NCBI RefSeq assembly: GCF_036186745.1
Contig: NZ_CP108086.1
Span: 6,076,001-6,140,000, forward strand
Source of the DNA: Microbispora hainanensis
GTDB taxonomy: Bacteria; Actinomycetota; Actinomycetes; Streptosporangiales; Streptosporangiaceae
Length of the DNA: 64,000 nt
Reading direction: 5' to 3'
In this document: positions 8,578 to 17,833 of the stretch, piece after piece
Layout: each line of letters starts with the position of its first letter
Numbering within the stretch: the stretch's first letter is position 1
Translations under genes and position numbers: made by a program
Notes under the pieces: model-generated
Databases searched by the model: none
Told to the model about the DNA's origin: nothing
The model's input: the letters and a program-made list of their open reading frames with translations, nothing else

Positions 8578-9052
8578 GACCGGAAGGACGACGACTGAGG
8601 TCCTCGACCGGCCCGAGGTCGCGGGTCCACGTGCCGAGCACGAGCAGGGTCTTGGTGCCGGTCACGTCGCCCGCGCGGCGCAGGCGGTCGATGACCTGCT
8701 GGAGGTGCCCGAGGTCGCGGACCCGGACGTGGATGAGCGCGTCCGGGTCTCCGGCGATGGTGAACACCTCCTGCACCTCCGGCACGTCCGTGGCGGTACG
8801 GACGATCTTGCCGACCGGGGTCGTGCCCGGATAGCGCAGCTCGGTGAACGCCTCGATGCCCCAGCCGAGCTTGGCGTAGTCGATCCGCACGGTGAAGCCC
8901 GTGATGACGCCGATCTCCCTCAGGCGGTCGACCCGCCGCTTGACGGCGGCCACCGACAGGCCGATCTCGGCGGCCATCTCGGAGAACGTCCTGCGCCCGT
9001 CCTCGCGCAGCAGGCGCAGCAGCCGGTGGTCGATGTCGTCGATCTCCGCCAT
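8564..9052 (-). CDS. Lrp/AsnC family transcriptional regulator
   Basis: This 162-residue protein has an N-terminal winged helix (residues about 5-60: IDHRLLRLLREDGRRTFSEM, AAVKRRVDRLREIGVITGF) and a C-terminal RAM/AsnC effector domain (about 70-150). That is the normal feast-famine architecture sensing amino acids. It is divergent from the indolepyruvate ferredoxin oxidoreductase gene, 163 bp away. By analogy with Lrp-type regulators next to amino-acid catabolic genes, it probably controls that operon in response to an aromatic or branched-chain amino acid. The ligand is inference. Confidence 0.9.
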   Translation of the reverse strand: MAEIDDIDHRLLRLLREDGRRTFSEMAAEIGLSVAAVKRRVDRLREIGVITGFTVRIDYAKLGWGIEAFTELRYPGTTPVGKIVRTATDVPEVQEVFTIAGDPDALIHVRVRDLGHLQQVIDRLRRAGDVTGTKTLLVLGTWTRDLGPVEDLSRRPSGPTAR

Positions 9053-9215
9053 GGCATCTCCCTCTCCGACCCGCGCCGACGCAAAGAACCGTAGCCGCCC
9101 GAGGCGGACTTCTCCATCTTTTTGCGTCTTATCGGCCGGTTCTCGCGTGATGCTTGCGCGTACGCCCAGAGGGTTGGTGTGCTGTGGGTCACTCCCCGAC
9201 CCCAGGAGGTTCGCC

Positions 9216-12200
9216 GTGTCCAGGCCTCCCGTCACGCTCGACGACAAGTACGCCGCCGAGCGCGGCACCGTGCTGATCTCGGGCGTCCAGGCCCTCGTAC
9301 GGCTGACGCTGGAGCAGCGCCGCCTCGACGCGGAGCGCGGGCTGGACACCCGGGTCTTCGTCTCCGGATATCCCGGCTCGCCGCTGGGCGGGGTCGACCT
9401 GGAGATGGCCAGGGCCGCGCGGTTCCTCGAGGAGGCGGGCGTGGTGGCCCGGCCCGGCCTCAATGAGGAGCTCGCGGCCACGGCGGTCGCGGGCACCCAG
9501 CTCCTCGCCCAGGTGCCGGGCCGCAGGCACGAGGGGGTGACCGGGTTCTGGTACGGAAAGAACCCGGGCCTCGACCGGGCCGCCGACGCGATCCGGCACG
9601 GCAACCTCGCCGGCACCGCGCCGCTCGGCGGGGCGGTGGCGTGGATCGGCGACGACCCCGGCAGCAAGTCGTCGACCGTGCCCAGCTCGTGTGAGCCGAT
9701 GTGCCAGAGCCTGTCGATGCCGCTGCTCGCCCCCGGCTCCGTGGCGGAGGTCGTCGAGCTCGGGCTGCACGCGGTGGCGCTGTCGCGGGCCACCGGCCTC
9801 TGGGCCGGGCTGAAGATCGTCGCCGACGTCGCCGACTCCTCCGCCACCGTCGACCTCGGAGCGTTGCGCGAGACCATCCGCACCGGCGTCCCGGCGCCGG
9901 AACGCGTGGACCGCGGGGCACCGCCCACCCTGGTCGGCCCGGCCTCGCTGGAGGCCGAGCACGACATGCTCACCCGCAGGCTCGGCCTGGCCCGCGCGTA
10001 CGCCCGCGCGCACGGCCTCAACCGGGTGACCCACGACGCGCCGCGGGCCACGACGGGCCTGCTCGCGTCTGGCACCTCCTACGCCGTCGTCCTGCGCGCG
10101 CTCGCCGATCTCGGCCTGGACGAGGCCGCGATGGACCACCTCGGCCTGCGGCTCATCCGGCTCGCCATGCCGTTCCCGCTCGCGTACGACGATCTCGCCG
10201 CCATGACCGACGGGCTCGACCGGGTGCTCGTGGTGGAGGACAAGGTGCCGTTCCTGGAAGGGCACCTCAAGCAGGCGCTGTACGACACCGGTCAGCGTCC
10301 CGACGTCCTCGGCCGGGAACTGCTGACCGCGCGCGGCACGCTCGGCGCGGAGGACGTGGCCGGGGCGCTCGCCACCTGCCTCGGTCCGGACCGCCTTCCC
10401 CGGCAGGCGGCCGTCCTCACGCGCGGCCCGGCCACCGGCAGGGAGAAGCGCCGTCTGCTCCCGCTGGTCGCCGCCCGCACGCCGTACTTCTGCTCGGGCT
10501 GCCCGCACAACGCCTCCACGCGCGCCTCCGACGACACGCTGGTGGGCGCGGGCATCGGCTGCCACGCCATGATCGCCCTGGACGGGAACGGGCGCGGCAG
10601 GCAGGTCGGCATGACGCAGATGGGAGGCGAGGGCGCCCAGTGGTTCGGCCTTGCCCCCTTCACCTCCGACCGCCACTTCACCCAGAACCTCGGTGACGGC
10701 ACCTTCCACCACTCCGGTTCCCTGGCCATTCGTGCCGCCGTCGCGGCCGGCGTCTCGATGACCTACAAGCTGCTCTACAACGACGCCGTGGCGATGACCG
10801 GCGGGCAGCGCGCCGAGGGCCGCCTCGATGTCCCGGCGCTGACGCGGTCGCTGGCCGCCGAGGGCGTGCGCCGGATCGTGGTCACCACGCCGGAGCCGGA
10901 GACCTACCGCGCCGTCCGGCTGGCCCCGATCGCGTCCGTACGGCACCGCGACGATCTCGCGGAGGTGGAGAAGGAGCTCGCCGCGATCGACGGGGTGACC
11001 GTGCTGATCCACGACGATCGCTGCGCGGCCGAGGAACGGCGGCTGCGTAAACGCGGCAAACTGCCCACGCCGACGGCCAGGGTCGTGGTCAACGAGCGGG
11101 TGTGCGAGGGCTGCGGCGACTGCGGGGACGCCTCCACCTGCCTGTCCGTGCAGCCGGTGGAGACCGAGTTCGGCCGCAAGACCCGCATCCACCAGGCGTC
11201 GTGCAATTCCGACCTGAGCTGTCTCAAGGGCGACTGCCCGTCGTTCCTGCTCGTCGAACCAGGTCCCCGGACTTCGCGTCCGGTGCCCGGACCGCCGCCG
11301 GTGACGCTGACCGAGCCCGTGTCGCGCTTCCCGGACCGCTCGGTGCTGCTGCGGATGCCCGGCATCGGCGGCACGGGCGTGGTGACCGTCTCGCAGATCC
11401 TGCAGATGGCCGCCCACCTCGACGGCCTGCACGCCGCCGGGCTCGACCAGACCGGGCTGGCCCAGAAGGGCGGCCCGGTCGTCAGCGACGTGCGGATCTC
11501 GCCGCGGCCGATCACCGGCTCGGTCCGCGCCGCCCGCGGCACCGCCGACGTCCTCGTCTGCTTCGACGTGCTCGGCGCCGCCGCCGACGACACCCTCGCC
11601 GTCGCCGCTCCGGGGCGCACGGTCGCCGTGGTGAACACCGCGATCGTGCCCACGGCCGCCATGGTCACCGGCCGCGCCGCGCTCTCCGGGCCCGGGGACG
11701 CGGTCGCCCGCATCGCGTCGGCCACCGCCTCGGAGGACGTCCTGCACCTGGACGCCGGGGCGCTGTCGGAGGCGTTGTTCGGCGACCACATGCCCGCCAA
11801 CCTCGTGCTCGTCGGCGCGGCCTACCAGCACGGCTGCATCCCGATCTCGGCCGACGCGATCGAGAGCGCCATCCGCCTCAACGGTGGTTCCAGCAGTGCA
11901 GCCGTGGAGCAGAACCTGGCCGCCTTCCGCTGGGGGCGCGCCGCCGTGATCGACCACGAGGCCGTGTCCCGGGCCGCGTTCCCGGCTGTGTCCCGGGCCG
12001 CGTTCGGGGCCGGCTTCCCCCGGCAGGAGACGGCCGCGCCGCCCGTCGCCGACGGGCTGGAGGAGACCCTCGCCGTACGCATCGCCGACCTGACCGGCTA
12101 CCAGAACGCCGCCTACGCCCGCTCGTACGAAAAGGACGTGCGCGAGGTGGCCGCGCTGGCCGCCGAGCGGGCGGGGGAGGAGGCCGGCGCGCGCATCGGG

Positions 12201-12725
12201 CTCGCGTACGCCCGGGGGCTGCACAAGCTCATGGCCTACAAGGACGAGTACGAGGTCGCCCGGCTGCACCTCGACCCGGTGGAACGGGCCCGGCGCGAGC
12301 GGGAGTTCGGCCCCGGGGCCACCGTGTCGGTGCTGCTGCATCCGCCGCTGCTGCGGGCGATGGGCCTCAAGCGCAAGATCAGGCTGCGCCGGTCGGCCGG
12401 GGTCGTGTTCCGCGGGCTGCGGGCCGCCCGCGTGCTGCGCGGCACCGCGTTCGACGTGTTCGGGCACGCCGCCGTCCGCCGGGTGGAGCGTACGCTGGTC
12501 GTGGAGTATCGCGAGCTGATGCGGCGCGCGCTCGACCGGCTCACCCCCGCGACCGCCGCGGCCGTCGCGGAGATCGCCGCCCTGCCGGACCTGATCCGGG
12601 GGTATGAGGACATCAAGCTCGCCCGTGTCGCGGAGTTCCGCGACCGCGCCGCCACCCTTCTCGCCGAGCTGAACGAGCCCGCCCACGAGTCCGCCCACGA
12701 GCCCTTCCTCCAGGAGTCATCGTGA
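9216..12725 (+). CDS. Indolepyruvate ferredoxin oxidoreductase, fused subunits
   Basis: This 1169-residue fused enzyme oxidatively decarboxylates aryl 2-oxoacids (from Trp, Phe, Tyr) to acyl-CoA using TPP, CoA and ferredoxin. The order is: pyrimidine-binding domain starting FVSGYPGSPLGGVDLEMARA, TPP-binding domain near residues 445-530 (GIGCHAMIALDG, QMGGEGAQWFG, YNDAVAMTGGQ), a Cys-rich iron-sulfur segment near 629-672 (VCEGCGDCGDASTC, CNSDLSCLKGDC), and the gamma domain from about 708 (MPGIGGTGVVTVSQILQMAA). The start is GTG 9216 after CAGGAGG. It overlaps the acyl-CoA dehydrogenase by four bases (GTGA), pointing to one degradation operon. Length is normal for the actinobacterial fused form. 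Confidence 0.93.
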   Translation: MSRPPVTLDDKYAAERGTVLISGVQALVRLTLEQRRLDAERGLDTRVFVSGYPGSPLGGVDLEMARAARFLEEAGVVARPGLNEELAATAVAGTQLLAQVPGRRHEGVTGFWYGKNPGLDRAADAIRHGNLAGTAPLGGAVAWIGDDPGSKSSTVPSSCEPMCQSLSMPLLAPGSVAEVVELGLHAVALSRATGLWAGLKIVADVADSSATVDLGALRETIRTGVPAPERVDRGAPPTLVGPASLEAEHDMLTRRLGLARAYARAHGLNRVTHDAPRATTGLLASGTSYAVVLRALADLGLDEAAMDHLGLRLIRLAMPFPLAYDDLAAMTDGLDRVLVVEDKVPFLEGHLKQALYDTGQRPDVLGRELLTARGTLGAEDVAGALATCLGPDRLPRQAAVLTRGPATGREKRRLLPLVAARTPYFCSGCPHNASTRASDDTLVGAGIGCHAMIALDGNGRGRQVGMTQMGGEGAQWFGLAPFTSDRHFTQNLGDGTFHHSGSLAIRAAVAAGVSMTYKLLYNDAVAMTGGQRAEGRLDVPALTRSLAAEGVRRIVVTTPEPETYRAVRLAPIASVRHRDDLAEVEKELAAIDGVTVLIHDDRCAAEERRLRKRGKLPTPTARVVVNERVCEGCGDCGDASTCLSVQPVETEFGRKTRIHQASCNSDLSCLKGDCPSFLLVEPGPRTSRPVPGPPPVTLTEPVSRFPDRSVLLRMPGIGGTGVVTVSQILQMAAHLDGLHAAGLDQTGLAQKGGPVVSDVRISPRPITGSVRAARGTADVLVCFDVLGAAADDTLAVAAPGRTVAVVNTAIVPTAAMVTGRAALSGPGDAVARIASATASEDVLHLDAGALSEALFGDHMPANLVLVGAAYQHGCIPISADAIESAIRLNGGSSSAAVEQNLAAFRWGRAAVIDHEAVSRAAFPAVSRAAFGAGFPRQETAAPPVADGLEETLAVRIADLTGYQNAAYARSYEKDVREVAALAAERAGEEAGARIGLAYARGLHKLMAYKDEYEVARLHLDPVERARREREFGPGATVSVLLHPPLLRAMGLKRKIRLRRSAGVVFRGLRAARVLRGTAFDVFGHAAVRRVERTLVVEYRELMRRALDRLTPATAAAVAEIAALPDLIRGYEDIKLARVAEFRDRAATLLAELNEPAHESAHEPFLQESS

Positions 12726-13861
12726 CCGTCGACCGCCTGCTGCCCGGCGAGGACGCCCGGGACCTCATCGACCTGACCCGTGAGATCGCAGACAAGGAGC
12801 TCGCCCGCCGCGTCGACGAGCACGAGCGCGCGGAGACCTATCCCGAGGGCCTGTTCGCCACGCTCGGCGCCGCCGGGCTCCTCGGCCTGCCCTACCCGGA
12901 GGAGTACGGCGGCGGAGGCCAGCCGTACGAGGTGTATCTGCAGGTGCTCGAGGAGCTGGCCGCCCGGTGGGCCGCCGTCGCGGTCGCGGTCAGCGTCCAC
13001 ACGCTCTCGTGCCTGCCCCTGGCCGTGTACGGCACGCCGGAGCAGCGGGAGCGCTGGCTGCCCGACATGCTCGCCGGGCGGCGGATCGGCGGCTACAGCC
13101 TGTCGGAGCCCCAGGCCGGGTCGGACGCGGCGGCCCTGACCTGCAAGGCCGAGAAGACGGAGGGCGGCTACCGGATCACCGGCACCAAGGCGTGGATCAC
13201 CCACGGCGGCCTGGCGGACTTCTACGCGCTGTTCGCCCGCACCGGCCCCGGCCAGCGCGGCGTCTCCTGCTTCCTCGCCCCCGGTCACGCCGACGGCCTG
13301 ACCTTCGGCCGCCCCGAGGAGAAGATGGGCCTGCACGCGATCCCCACCACCACCGCCCACTGGGACGGCGTGCTGATCGACGCCGACCGCCTCATCGGCG
13401 AGGAGGGGCAGGGCCTGCCCATCGCCTTCGGCGCGCTCGACTCGGGCAGGCTGGGCATCGCCGCCTGCGCCGTCGGCCTCGCCCAGGCCGCGCTCGACGA
13501 GGCCGTGGCGTACGCCAAGGAGCGCGAGACGTTCGGCAAGAAGATCATCGACCATCAGGGGCTCGGGTTCCTGCTCGCCGACATGGCCGCCGGGGTGGAC
13601 TGCGCCCGGGCGACCTATCTCGACGCGGCCCGCCGCCGCGACGCCGGCCTGCCGTACAGCAGGCAGGCCAGTGTCGCCAAGCTCGTCGCGACCGACACCG
13701 CGATGCGGGTCACCACCGACGCGGTCCAGGTCTTCGGCGGGTACGGCTACACGCGCGAGTTCCGCGTCGAGCGCTACATGCGCGAGGCTAAGATCATGCA
13801 GATCTTCGAGGGCACCAACCAGATCCAGCGCCTCGTCATCAGCCGCCATCTCGCCCGCTGA
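12722..13861 (+). CDS. Acyl-CoA dehydrogenase
   Basis: This 379-residue flavoenzyme introduces an alpha,beta double bond into an acyl-CoA and passes electrons to ETF. Family blocks are clear: YSLSEPQAGSDAAALTC (FAD/substrate), KAWITHGG, and near the C-terminus QVFGGYGYTREFRVERYMRE and MQIFEGTNQIQRLVISRHLA, which holds the catalytic Glu (FEGT). GTG overlaps the preceding stop, so it is translationally coupled to the oxidoreductase and probably uses the acyl-CoA it makes. Which chain it prefers (isobutyryl-, isovaleryl- or aryl-acyl-CoA) is not visible. Confidence 0.93.
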   Translation: MTVDRLLPGEDARDLIDLTREIADKELARRVDEHERAETYPEGLFATLGAAGLLGLPYPEEYGGGGQPYEVYLQVLEELAARWAAVAVAVSVHTLSCLPLAVYGTPEQRERWLPDMLAGRRIGGYSLSEPQAGSDAAALTCKAEKTEGGYRITGTKAWITHGGLADFYALFARTGPGQRGVSCFLAPGHADGLTFGRPEEKMGLHAIPTTTAHWDGVLIDADRLIGEEGQGLPIAFGALDSGRLGIAACAVGLAQAALDEAVAYAKERETFGKKIIDHQGLGFLLADMAAGVDCARATYLDAARRRDAGLPYSRQASVAKLVATDTAMRVTTDAVQVFGGYGYTREFRVERYMREAKIMQIFEGTNQIQRLVISRHLAR

Positions 13862-13928
13862 GATCTACCTGCGGAGCGGGAAGCCACACGCCTCGGCCGG
13901 TGTTCTTAACGATCACGGCATACTATTA

Positions 13929-13943
13929 GGGGCGTTATGCCCC
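13929..13943 (+). terminator. Short GC hairpin after the acyl-CoA dehydrogenase
   Basis: GGGGC-gttat-GCCCC followed by GTTTCGTGATGTTTT resembles a weak intrinsic terminator 68 bp past the stop codon. It also lies in the 5' leader region of the FMN reductase gene, so a regulatory role is possible. Confidence 0.4.
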
Positions 13944-13967
13944 GTTTCGTGATGTTTTGGGGGAATT

Positions 13968-14543
13968 GTGGCTAAGCCCGTTCTGCAGATCGTCATCGCC
14001 AGCACGCGTCCCGGGCGCGTCGGACTGCCGGTGGCGGAGTGGTTCCACGAGCGCGCGGTCGCCAAGGACGCCTTCGAGGTCGAGCTCGTCGACCTCGCCG
14101 AGGTGAACCTGCCGTTCATGGACGAGCCCAACCACCCGCGGCTCCGGCAGTACGTCCACCAGCACACGAAGGAGTGGAGCGCCACTATCGAGCGCGGCGA
14201 CGCGTTCGCGTTCGTCACGCCGGAGTACAACTACGGCTTCAACGCCGTGCTGAAGAACGCCCTCGACTTCCTGCACCACGAGTGGCACTACAAGCCGGTC
14301 GGATTCGTCAGCTACGGCGGCGTCGCCGCGGGCACGCGGGCGGTGCAGATGCTCAAGCAGGTCGTCACCACGCTCAAGATGGTGCCCGTGTTCGACGCGG
14401 TCTCCATCCCCTTCGTCACCCAGTTCCTCGACGAGGAGGGCCGCCTGCACCCCAACGACGTGATGAACACGGCGGCGGACACGATGCTGGATGAACTCGC
14501 CCGGCTCGCCCCCGCGCTGCGGCACCTGCGCCCCGCCGCCTGA
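13968..14543 (+). CDS. NADPH-dependent FMN reductase (SsuE/ArsH-like flavodoxin fold)
   Basis: This 191-residue protein has the FMN-phosphate loop ASTRPGRVGLPVAEW near the N-terminus and the conserved PEYNYGFNAVLKNALDFL block with GFVSYGG, the hallmarks of NADPH-dependent FMN reductase/azoreductase-like proteins. It should reduce FMN or a quinone in the cytosol. The start is GTG 13968 behind GGGGGAA. It stands alone between operons. A paralogue with similar motifs lies at 52183-52773. The physiological acceptor is unknown. Confidence 0.88.
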   Translation: MAKPVLQIVIASTRPGRVGLPVAEWFHERAVAKDAFEVELVDLAEVNLPFMDEPNHPRLRQYVHQHTKEWSATIERGDAFAFVTPEYNYGFNAVLKNALDFLHHEWHYKPVGFVSYGGVAAGTRAVQMLKQVVTTLKMVPVFDAVSIPFVTQFLDEEGRLHPNDVMNTAADTMLDELARLAPALRHLRPAA

Positions 14544-15287
14544 TCACGTCTCCGGGTCGCGCTCGGTGAGGCAGTAGATCCCACCGGCCGGGTCGCGCAT
14601 GACGATCCAGCGCCGCCCCCGCGCCACGAACGCCGCGCCGTGCCGCTCATGCAGCGCGCGGGCGGCCTCGGGGTCGGCGCAGGCCAGGTCGACGTGGGCC
14701 GACCGGCCGGGCCCCTCGCCGAGCCGCTGCAGCAGGATCCGCACCGGCATTCCCGGCGCGGCCAGCACCGTGAACTCGGGCAGCGACCCGGGACGCGGGG
14801 ACCATCCGGTCAGCGCCGCCCAGAAGGCCACCTCCTCCTCGTACGCGCCGGGGGCGATGTCGAGGCAGACCTGGTCGAGGCGGGTGCCGGCGAAGACGGG
14901 CGGCCGCCGTGCCGATGTCGTGCCTCCTACGGGGACCTCTCCGGGGACCTCTCCGGAGACGAGACAGAACGCCCTGCCCTCCGGGGAGCGCAGCACCGCC
15001 CAGTCGCCGTGGTCGGCGGCGACGGCGGCGCCGAGCGCCTCGGCCCTGGCCACGGCCGCCCGGACGTCGCCCACCTCCAGATCGAGGTGGGCGCCGCCCC
15101 CGTCGCCCACGGCCTGGATCTTCACCCAGGCGTCGCCCGACTCGGGCAGCAACGTGGCGAACTCCCCGTCGTCGCCCCGGCGCGGGGACAGACGCGTGCC
15201 GGTCACGGCGGTCCAGAACGCCGCCGCCTCCTCGAACCGCTCGCATGGCCGGTCCACGAAGGCCAGCACCCGCCGCACCATCGTCAC
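14544..15287 (-). CDS. Two-domain VOC (glyoxalase-like) protein
   Basis: This 247-residue protein contains two tandem vicinal-oxygen-chelate domains: residues about 1-120 (FVDRPCERFEEAAAFWTAVT, LDLEVGDVRAAVARAEALGA) and about 135-247 (QVCLDIAPGAYEEEVAFWAA, DPAGGIYCLTERDPE). Such proteins act as lyases, dioxygenases or binding proteins for small molecules; most of this subgroup is uncharacterised. GTG 15287 overlaps the HAD gene stop (GTGA), so it is the last gene of the nitrilase-cluster transcript. ATG 15281 is an alternative start with better spacing from GAGGAGG. Confidence 0.82.
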   Translation of the reverse strand: MTMVRRVLAFVDRPCERFEEAAAFWTAVTGTRLSPRRGDDGEFATLLPESGDAWVKIQAVGDGGGAHLDLEVGDVRAAVARAEALGAAVAADHGDWAVLRSPEGRAFCLVSGEVPGEVPVGGTTSARRPPVFAGTRLDQVCLDIAPGAYEEEVAFWAALTGWSPRPGSLPEFTVLAAPGMPVRILLQRLGEGPGRSAHVDLACADPEAARALHERHGAAFVARGRRWIVMRDPAGGIYCLTERDPET

Positions 15288-15907
15288 GAAGCCTCCTCGA
15301 ACAGCGGGAGCAGCGCCTTCTCCAGGTCGGCCGGGGCGCGGTAGAGCAGCGCGGTCATACCGAGGGCCGAAGCCGCCCTGACGTTCTCCGGCCGGTCGTC
15401 GGCGAACAGGCAGCGCTCCAACGGCGCTCCGGCGCGACCGGCGGCGATCTCGAAGATCCGCGGGTCGGGCTTGGCCACCCCCACGTCGTAGCTGCTCACG
15501 ACGTGATCGAAGGCGTCGTGCAGCTCCAGCTCGCGCAGGTGGGCGGCCAGCTCGGAGGTCGCGTTGCTGACGAGCACGACCGGGACGCGGGCGCGTGCCC
15601 GCGCGAGCAGCGCGACGACCTCCTCGTCCACCCAGGTGCGGGCGGCCACCCATTCGGCGGCCAGCGCGCTCGCCCGTGCGGCCGAGCCAACCAGCCCGGC
15701 GAGGACGGGAACCGCCGACTCCAGCCACTCCTCGCGGGTCACCAGCCCGGTCAGGGCCGGGACCGCCAGCGCCGACTCGCCGGTCACCCGGGCCACCGTC
15801 CCCGGCTCCACCCCGTACGCCCGCTCGATCTCCGCCTGCCGGCCGAGATCGACGAACTTCAGGACTCCGTCGAAGTCGCACAGCACCGCGTCGAATTCCC
15901 TGGTCAC
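15284..15907 (-). CDS. HAD-superfamily hydrolase
   Basis: This 207-residue protein is a HAD-type phosphatase. Motif I is CDFDGVLKF (nucleophile Asp in DFDGV), motif II is VVLVSNATSE, motif III/IV are KPDPRIFEIA and CLFADDRPENVRAA. The cap is helical, as in phosphoglycolate phosphatase or epoxide-hydrolase-N-like members. GTG 15907 lies 10 bp after the glycosyltransferase stop. It probably dephosphorylates a metabolite of the cluster, possibly a sugar phosphate linked to the neighbouring glycosyltransferase, but the substrate is unknown. Confidence 0.87.
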   Translation of the reverse strand: MTREFDAVLCDFDGVLKFVDLGRQAEIERAYGVEPGTVARVTGESALAVPALTGLVTREEWLESAVPVLAGLVGSAARASALAAEWVAARTWVDEEVVALLARARARVPVVLVSNATSELAAHLRELELHDAFDHVVSSYDVGVAKPDPRIFEIAAGRAGAPLERCLFADDRPENVRAASALGMTALLYRAPADLEKALLPLFEEAS

Positions 15908-15917
15908 AAATCCGAGC

Positions 15918-17000
15918 CTAAGACGCGAGCGACTCGTACAGCGCGATGTGCCGTTCGGCGGCGGCCTGCCAGGTGTGCCGGGCGGCCAGCTCCCGCCCCG
16001 CCGTACGCCTGCGGGGATCGGGGGAGGCGAGGGCGTCGGCGAGCTCGTCGGCGAGCCCGGCGGGCGTGACGGCGAAGCGCGCGGCGCAGCCGAAGACCTC
16101 ACGCAGGACCGGCAGGTCGCGCATCACCAGCGGGACGCCCGCCGCCAGGGCCTCCATCGCGGCGAGGCCGAAGCCCTCCTTCACCGACGGGAAGGCGAAG
16201 GCGGCGGCGCCCGCAACGAGCGGCGGCAGTTCCGCGTCGGGGACCGGGCCGAGCACCAGCGGCTCGACGCCCAGCTCCGCCGCCCGCGCATCCCACCGCG
16301 CCCGGTAGTCGCGGTAGTCGAAGAGCGTCTCGCCTCCGGCGATCACCAGCCGGATGTCCGGGCGCGCGTCCCGCAGCAGCGCGTACGCCTCCAGCAGGTC
16401 GAGCGAGCCCTTGCGCGGCTCGATGCCGCCGACCGTCAGCACGTAGGCGCCCAGCCACCCGCGCCACCGCGCGACGGCCGCCGGGTCGGCGGACGCGAAG
16501 CGCTCGTACGCCACGCCGTTGGGGATCACCGTCGCCGCGATGTCCCACCCGGCCTTGAGCTCGGCCGCCACCGCCTCCGACACGCAGACGTGCGCGTACG
16601 GCGTGACGATGGCGCGCTCGTGACAGACGGCCAGCTCCGTGGTGGTGAAGTGGTCCACGTGGTGAACCGTCCGCACGCAGTGGCCCGCCGCGTTGGCGCT
16701 GATGCAGTCCTGGGCGTGCACGACGTCATAGGAGGCCGCCTCCGCGGCGAACGCCCCGCGCAGCACCGCGATCGACCGCAGCACCCGCGGCCCGACGCCC
16801 TCCCCGGGGATGTCGGGGAACGGCACGACGCGCAGCCGGACGGCGGGATCGACCGGGCGGAAGAAGCCGGAGTCGCCGCCCCGGCCGAGCGTCCACACCG
16901 TCACGTGCTGTCCCGCCGCCGCGAGCGCCTCGGCGAGGGCGAGGGTGTGCACGACCCCGCCGCGTGGCCGGGTCGAGTAGCTGAGCAGGGCGATTCTCAC
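15918..17000 (-). CDS. GT4 glycosyltransferase, MSMEG_0565 family
   Basis: This 360-residue GT-B enzyme starts MRIALLSYSTRPRGGVVHTL, the glycine-rich acceptor loop of family 4 transferases. It carries VVHAQDCISANA and, in the nucleotide-sugar-binding half, TVGGIEPRKGSLDLLEAYAL and PSVKEGFGLAAMEALAAGVP (the EX7E motif). Its resemblance is to the MSMEG_0565-type transferases that accompany nitrilase/nitrogen-starvation clusters. GTG 17000 overlaps the stop of the degenerate nitrilase (GTGA). It presumably glycosylates the product or a carrier made by this cluster; donor and acceptor are unknown. Confidence 0.88.
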   Translation of the reverse strand: MRIALLSYSTRPRGGVVHTLALAEALAAAGQHVTVWTLGRGGDSGFFRPVDPAVRLRVVPFPDIPGEGVGPRVLRSIAVLRGAFAAEAASYDVVHAQDCISANAAGHCVRTVHHVDHFTTTELAVCHERAIVTPYAHVCVSEAVAAELKAGWDIAATVIPNGVAYERFASADPAAVARWRGWLGAYVLTVGGIEPRKGSLDLLEAYALLRDARPDIRLVIAGGETLFDYRDYRARWDARAAELGVEPLVLGPVPDAELPPLVAGAAAFAFPSVKEGFGLAAMEALAAGVPLVMRDLPVLREVFGCAARFAVTPAGLADELADALASPDPRRRTAGRELAARHTWQAAAERHIALYESLAS

Positions 17001-17833
17001 GCACGCACCTCCCGGTAGACGCCCGGCCTGCGCTCGTGCAGGTGATGGAGGATCCGCCGGGCGCGGTCGATCTCGGCGGCGACGTCGAGCTCGGCCACCG
17101 CCAGCCCGGCCTTCGACCAGGTGCGGGCGAGCACGTCGCCGCCCGGCCCGACGACCTTGGCCTGGCCGAGGAACCGCATGCCGCCCATCACCCCCGTCTG
17201 GTTGGAGGAGGCGAGCACGACCTGGTTCTCGGCGGCGCGCGCCTGGTCGTACAGGTCGAACAGCCGCGACTGCCGGTCCTGGGCCATCCGGGGCGCGCGG
17301 TTGGTGACGCTGGCGGGCCAGGCCGACAGGCAGGCCAGGATCTGCGCGCCGTCGAGCGCGAGGCTGCGGGCCGACTCGGGGAAGGTCTTGTCGTAGTCGA
17401 TCAGCATGCCGATCCGCCCGGCCGGGGTGTCGAAGGCGTCGAACCGCTCGCCCGGGGCGTAGGCCGCGGTCTCGCCCGCGGGCAGGTGCACCTTGCGGTG
17501 CAGGCCGAGCACACCGTCGCCGCTGACGCACACCGCCGCGTTGTAGCGGACGTCGCCGCCGTCCTCGCAGAAGCCGACGCACACCACCATCTCGGCGGCC
17601 AGCGCCGCCACCCGCGCGATCGCCGGGTCGTCCGGCTTCAGCGCGGGCGGCAGCGCCTCGGGGTCCGGCCTGCGCAGGTCGGCGAGGTAGCCGCCGAGCG
17701 CGGCGTCGGGCAGCACGAGCAGCCGGGCGCCCGCGGCTCGGGCGTCGCCGATCAGCTTGGCGATGCGGGCCAGGTCGAAGGCGAGGTCGCGGCCGAAGTG
17801 GGCGGCCGCCGCGGCGATCCGCAGAACGCTCAC
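16997..17833 (-). CDS. Degenerate nitrilase homologue (probable pseudoenzyme)
   Basis: This 278-residue member of the carbon-nitrogen hydrolase fold is collinear with the active nitrilase beside it. Active nitrilases use Glu-Lys-Cys. Here position 43 reads LPDAALGGY (Asp for Glu), position 114 keeps HRKVH (Lys), and position 146 reads GMLIDYDKTFPE (Asp for the nucleophile Cys; codon GAC at 17398-17396). The frame is otherwise open, well conserved and without internal stops, so it appears maintained rather than decayed. GTG 17833 overlaps the stop of the active paralogue. I infer a structural or regulatory partner in a mixed nitrilase oligomer; a different chemistry is possible. Confidence 0.88.
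   Translation of the reverse strand: MSVLRIAAAAAHFGRDLAFDLARIAKLIGDARAAGARLLVLPDAALGGYLADLRRPDPEALPPALKPDDPAIARVAALAAEMVVCVGFCEDGGDVRYNAAVCVSGDGVLGLHRKVHLPAGETAAYAPGERFDAFDTPAGRIGMLIDYDKTFPESARSLALDGAQILACLSAWPASVTNRAPRMAQDRQSRLFDLYDQARAAENQVVLASSNQTGVMGGMRFLGQAKVVGPGGDVLARTWSKAGLAVAELDVAAEIDRARRILHHLHERRPGVYREVRA

Noticed and set aside
9189-12698. A 1169-codon open frame on the minus strand opposite the indolepyruvate oxidoreductase
   Set aside because: It is the antisense shadow of a clear enzyme gene in GC-rich DNA; its product is Arg/Gly/His-rich without any family motif.
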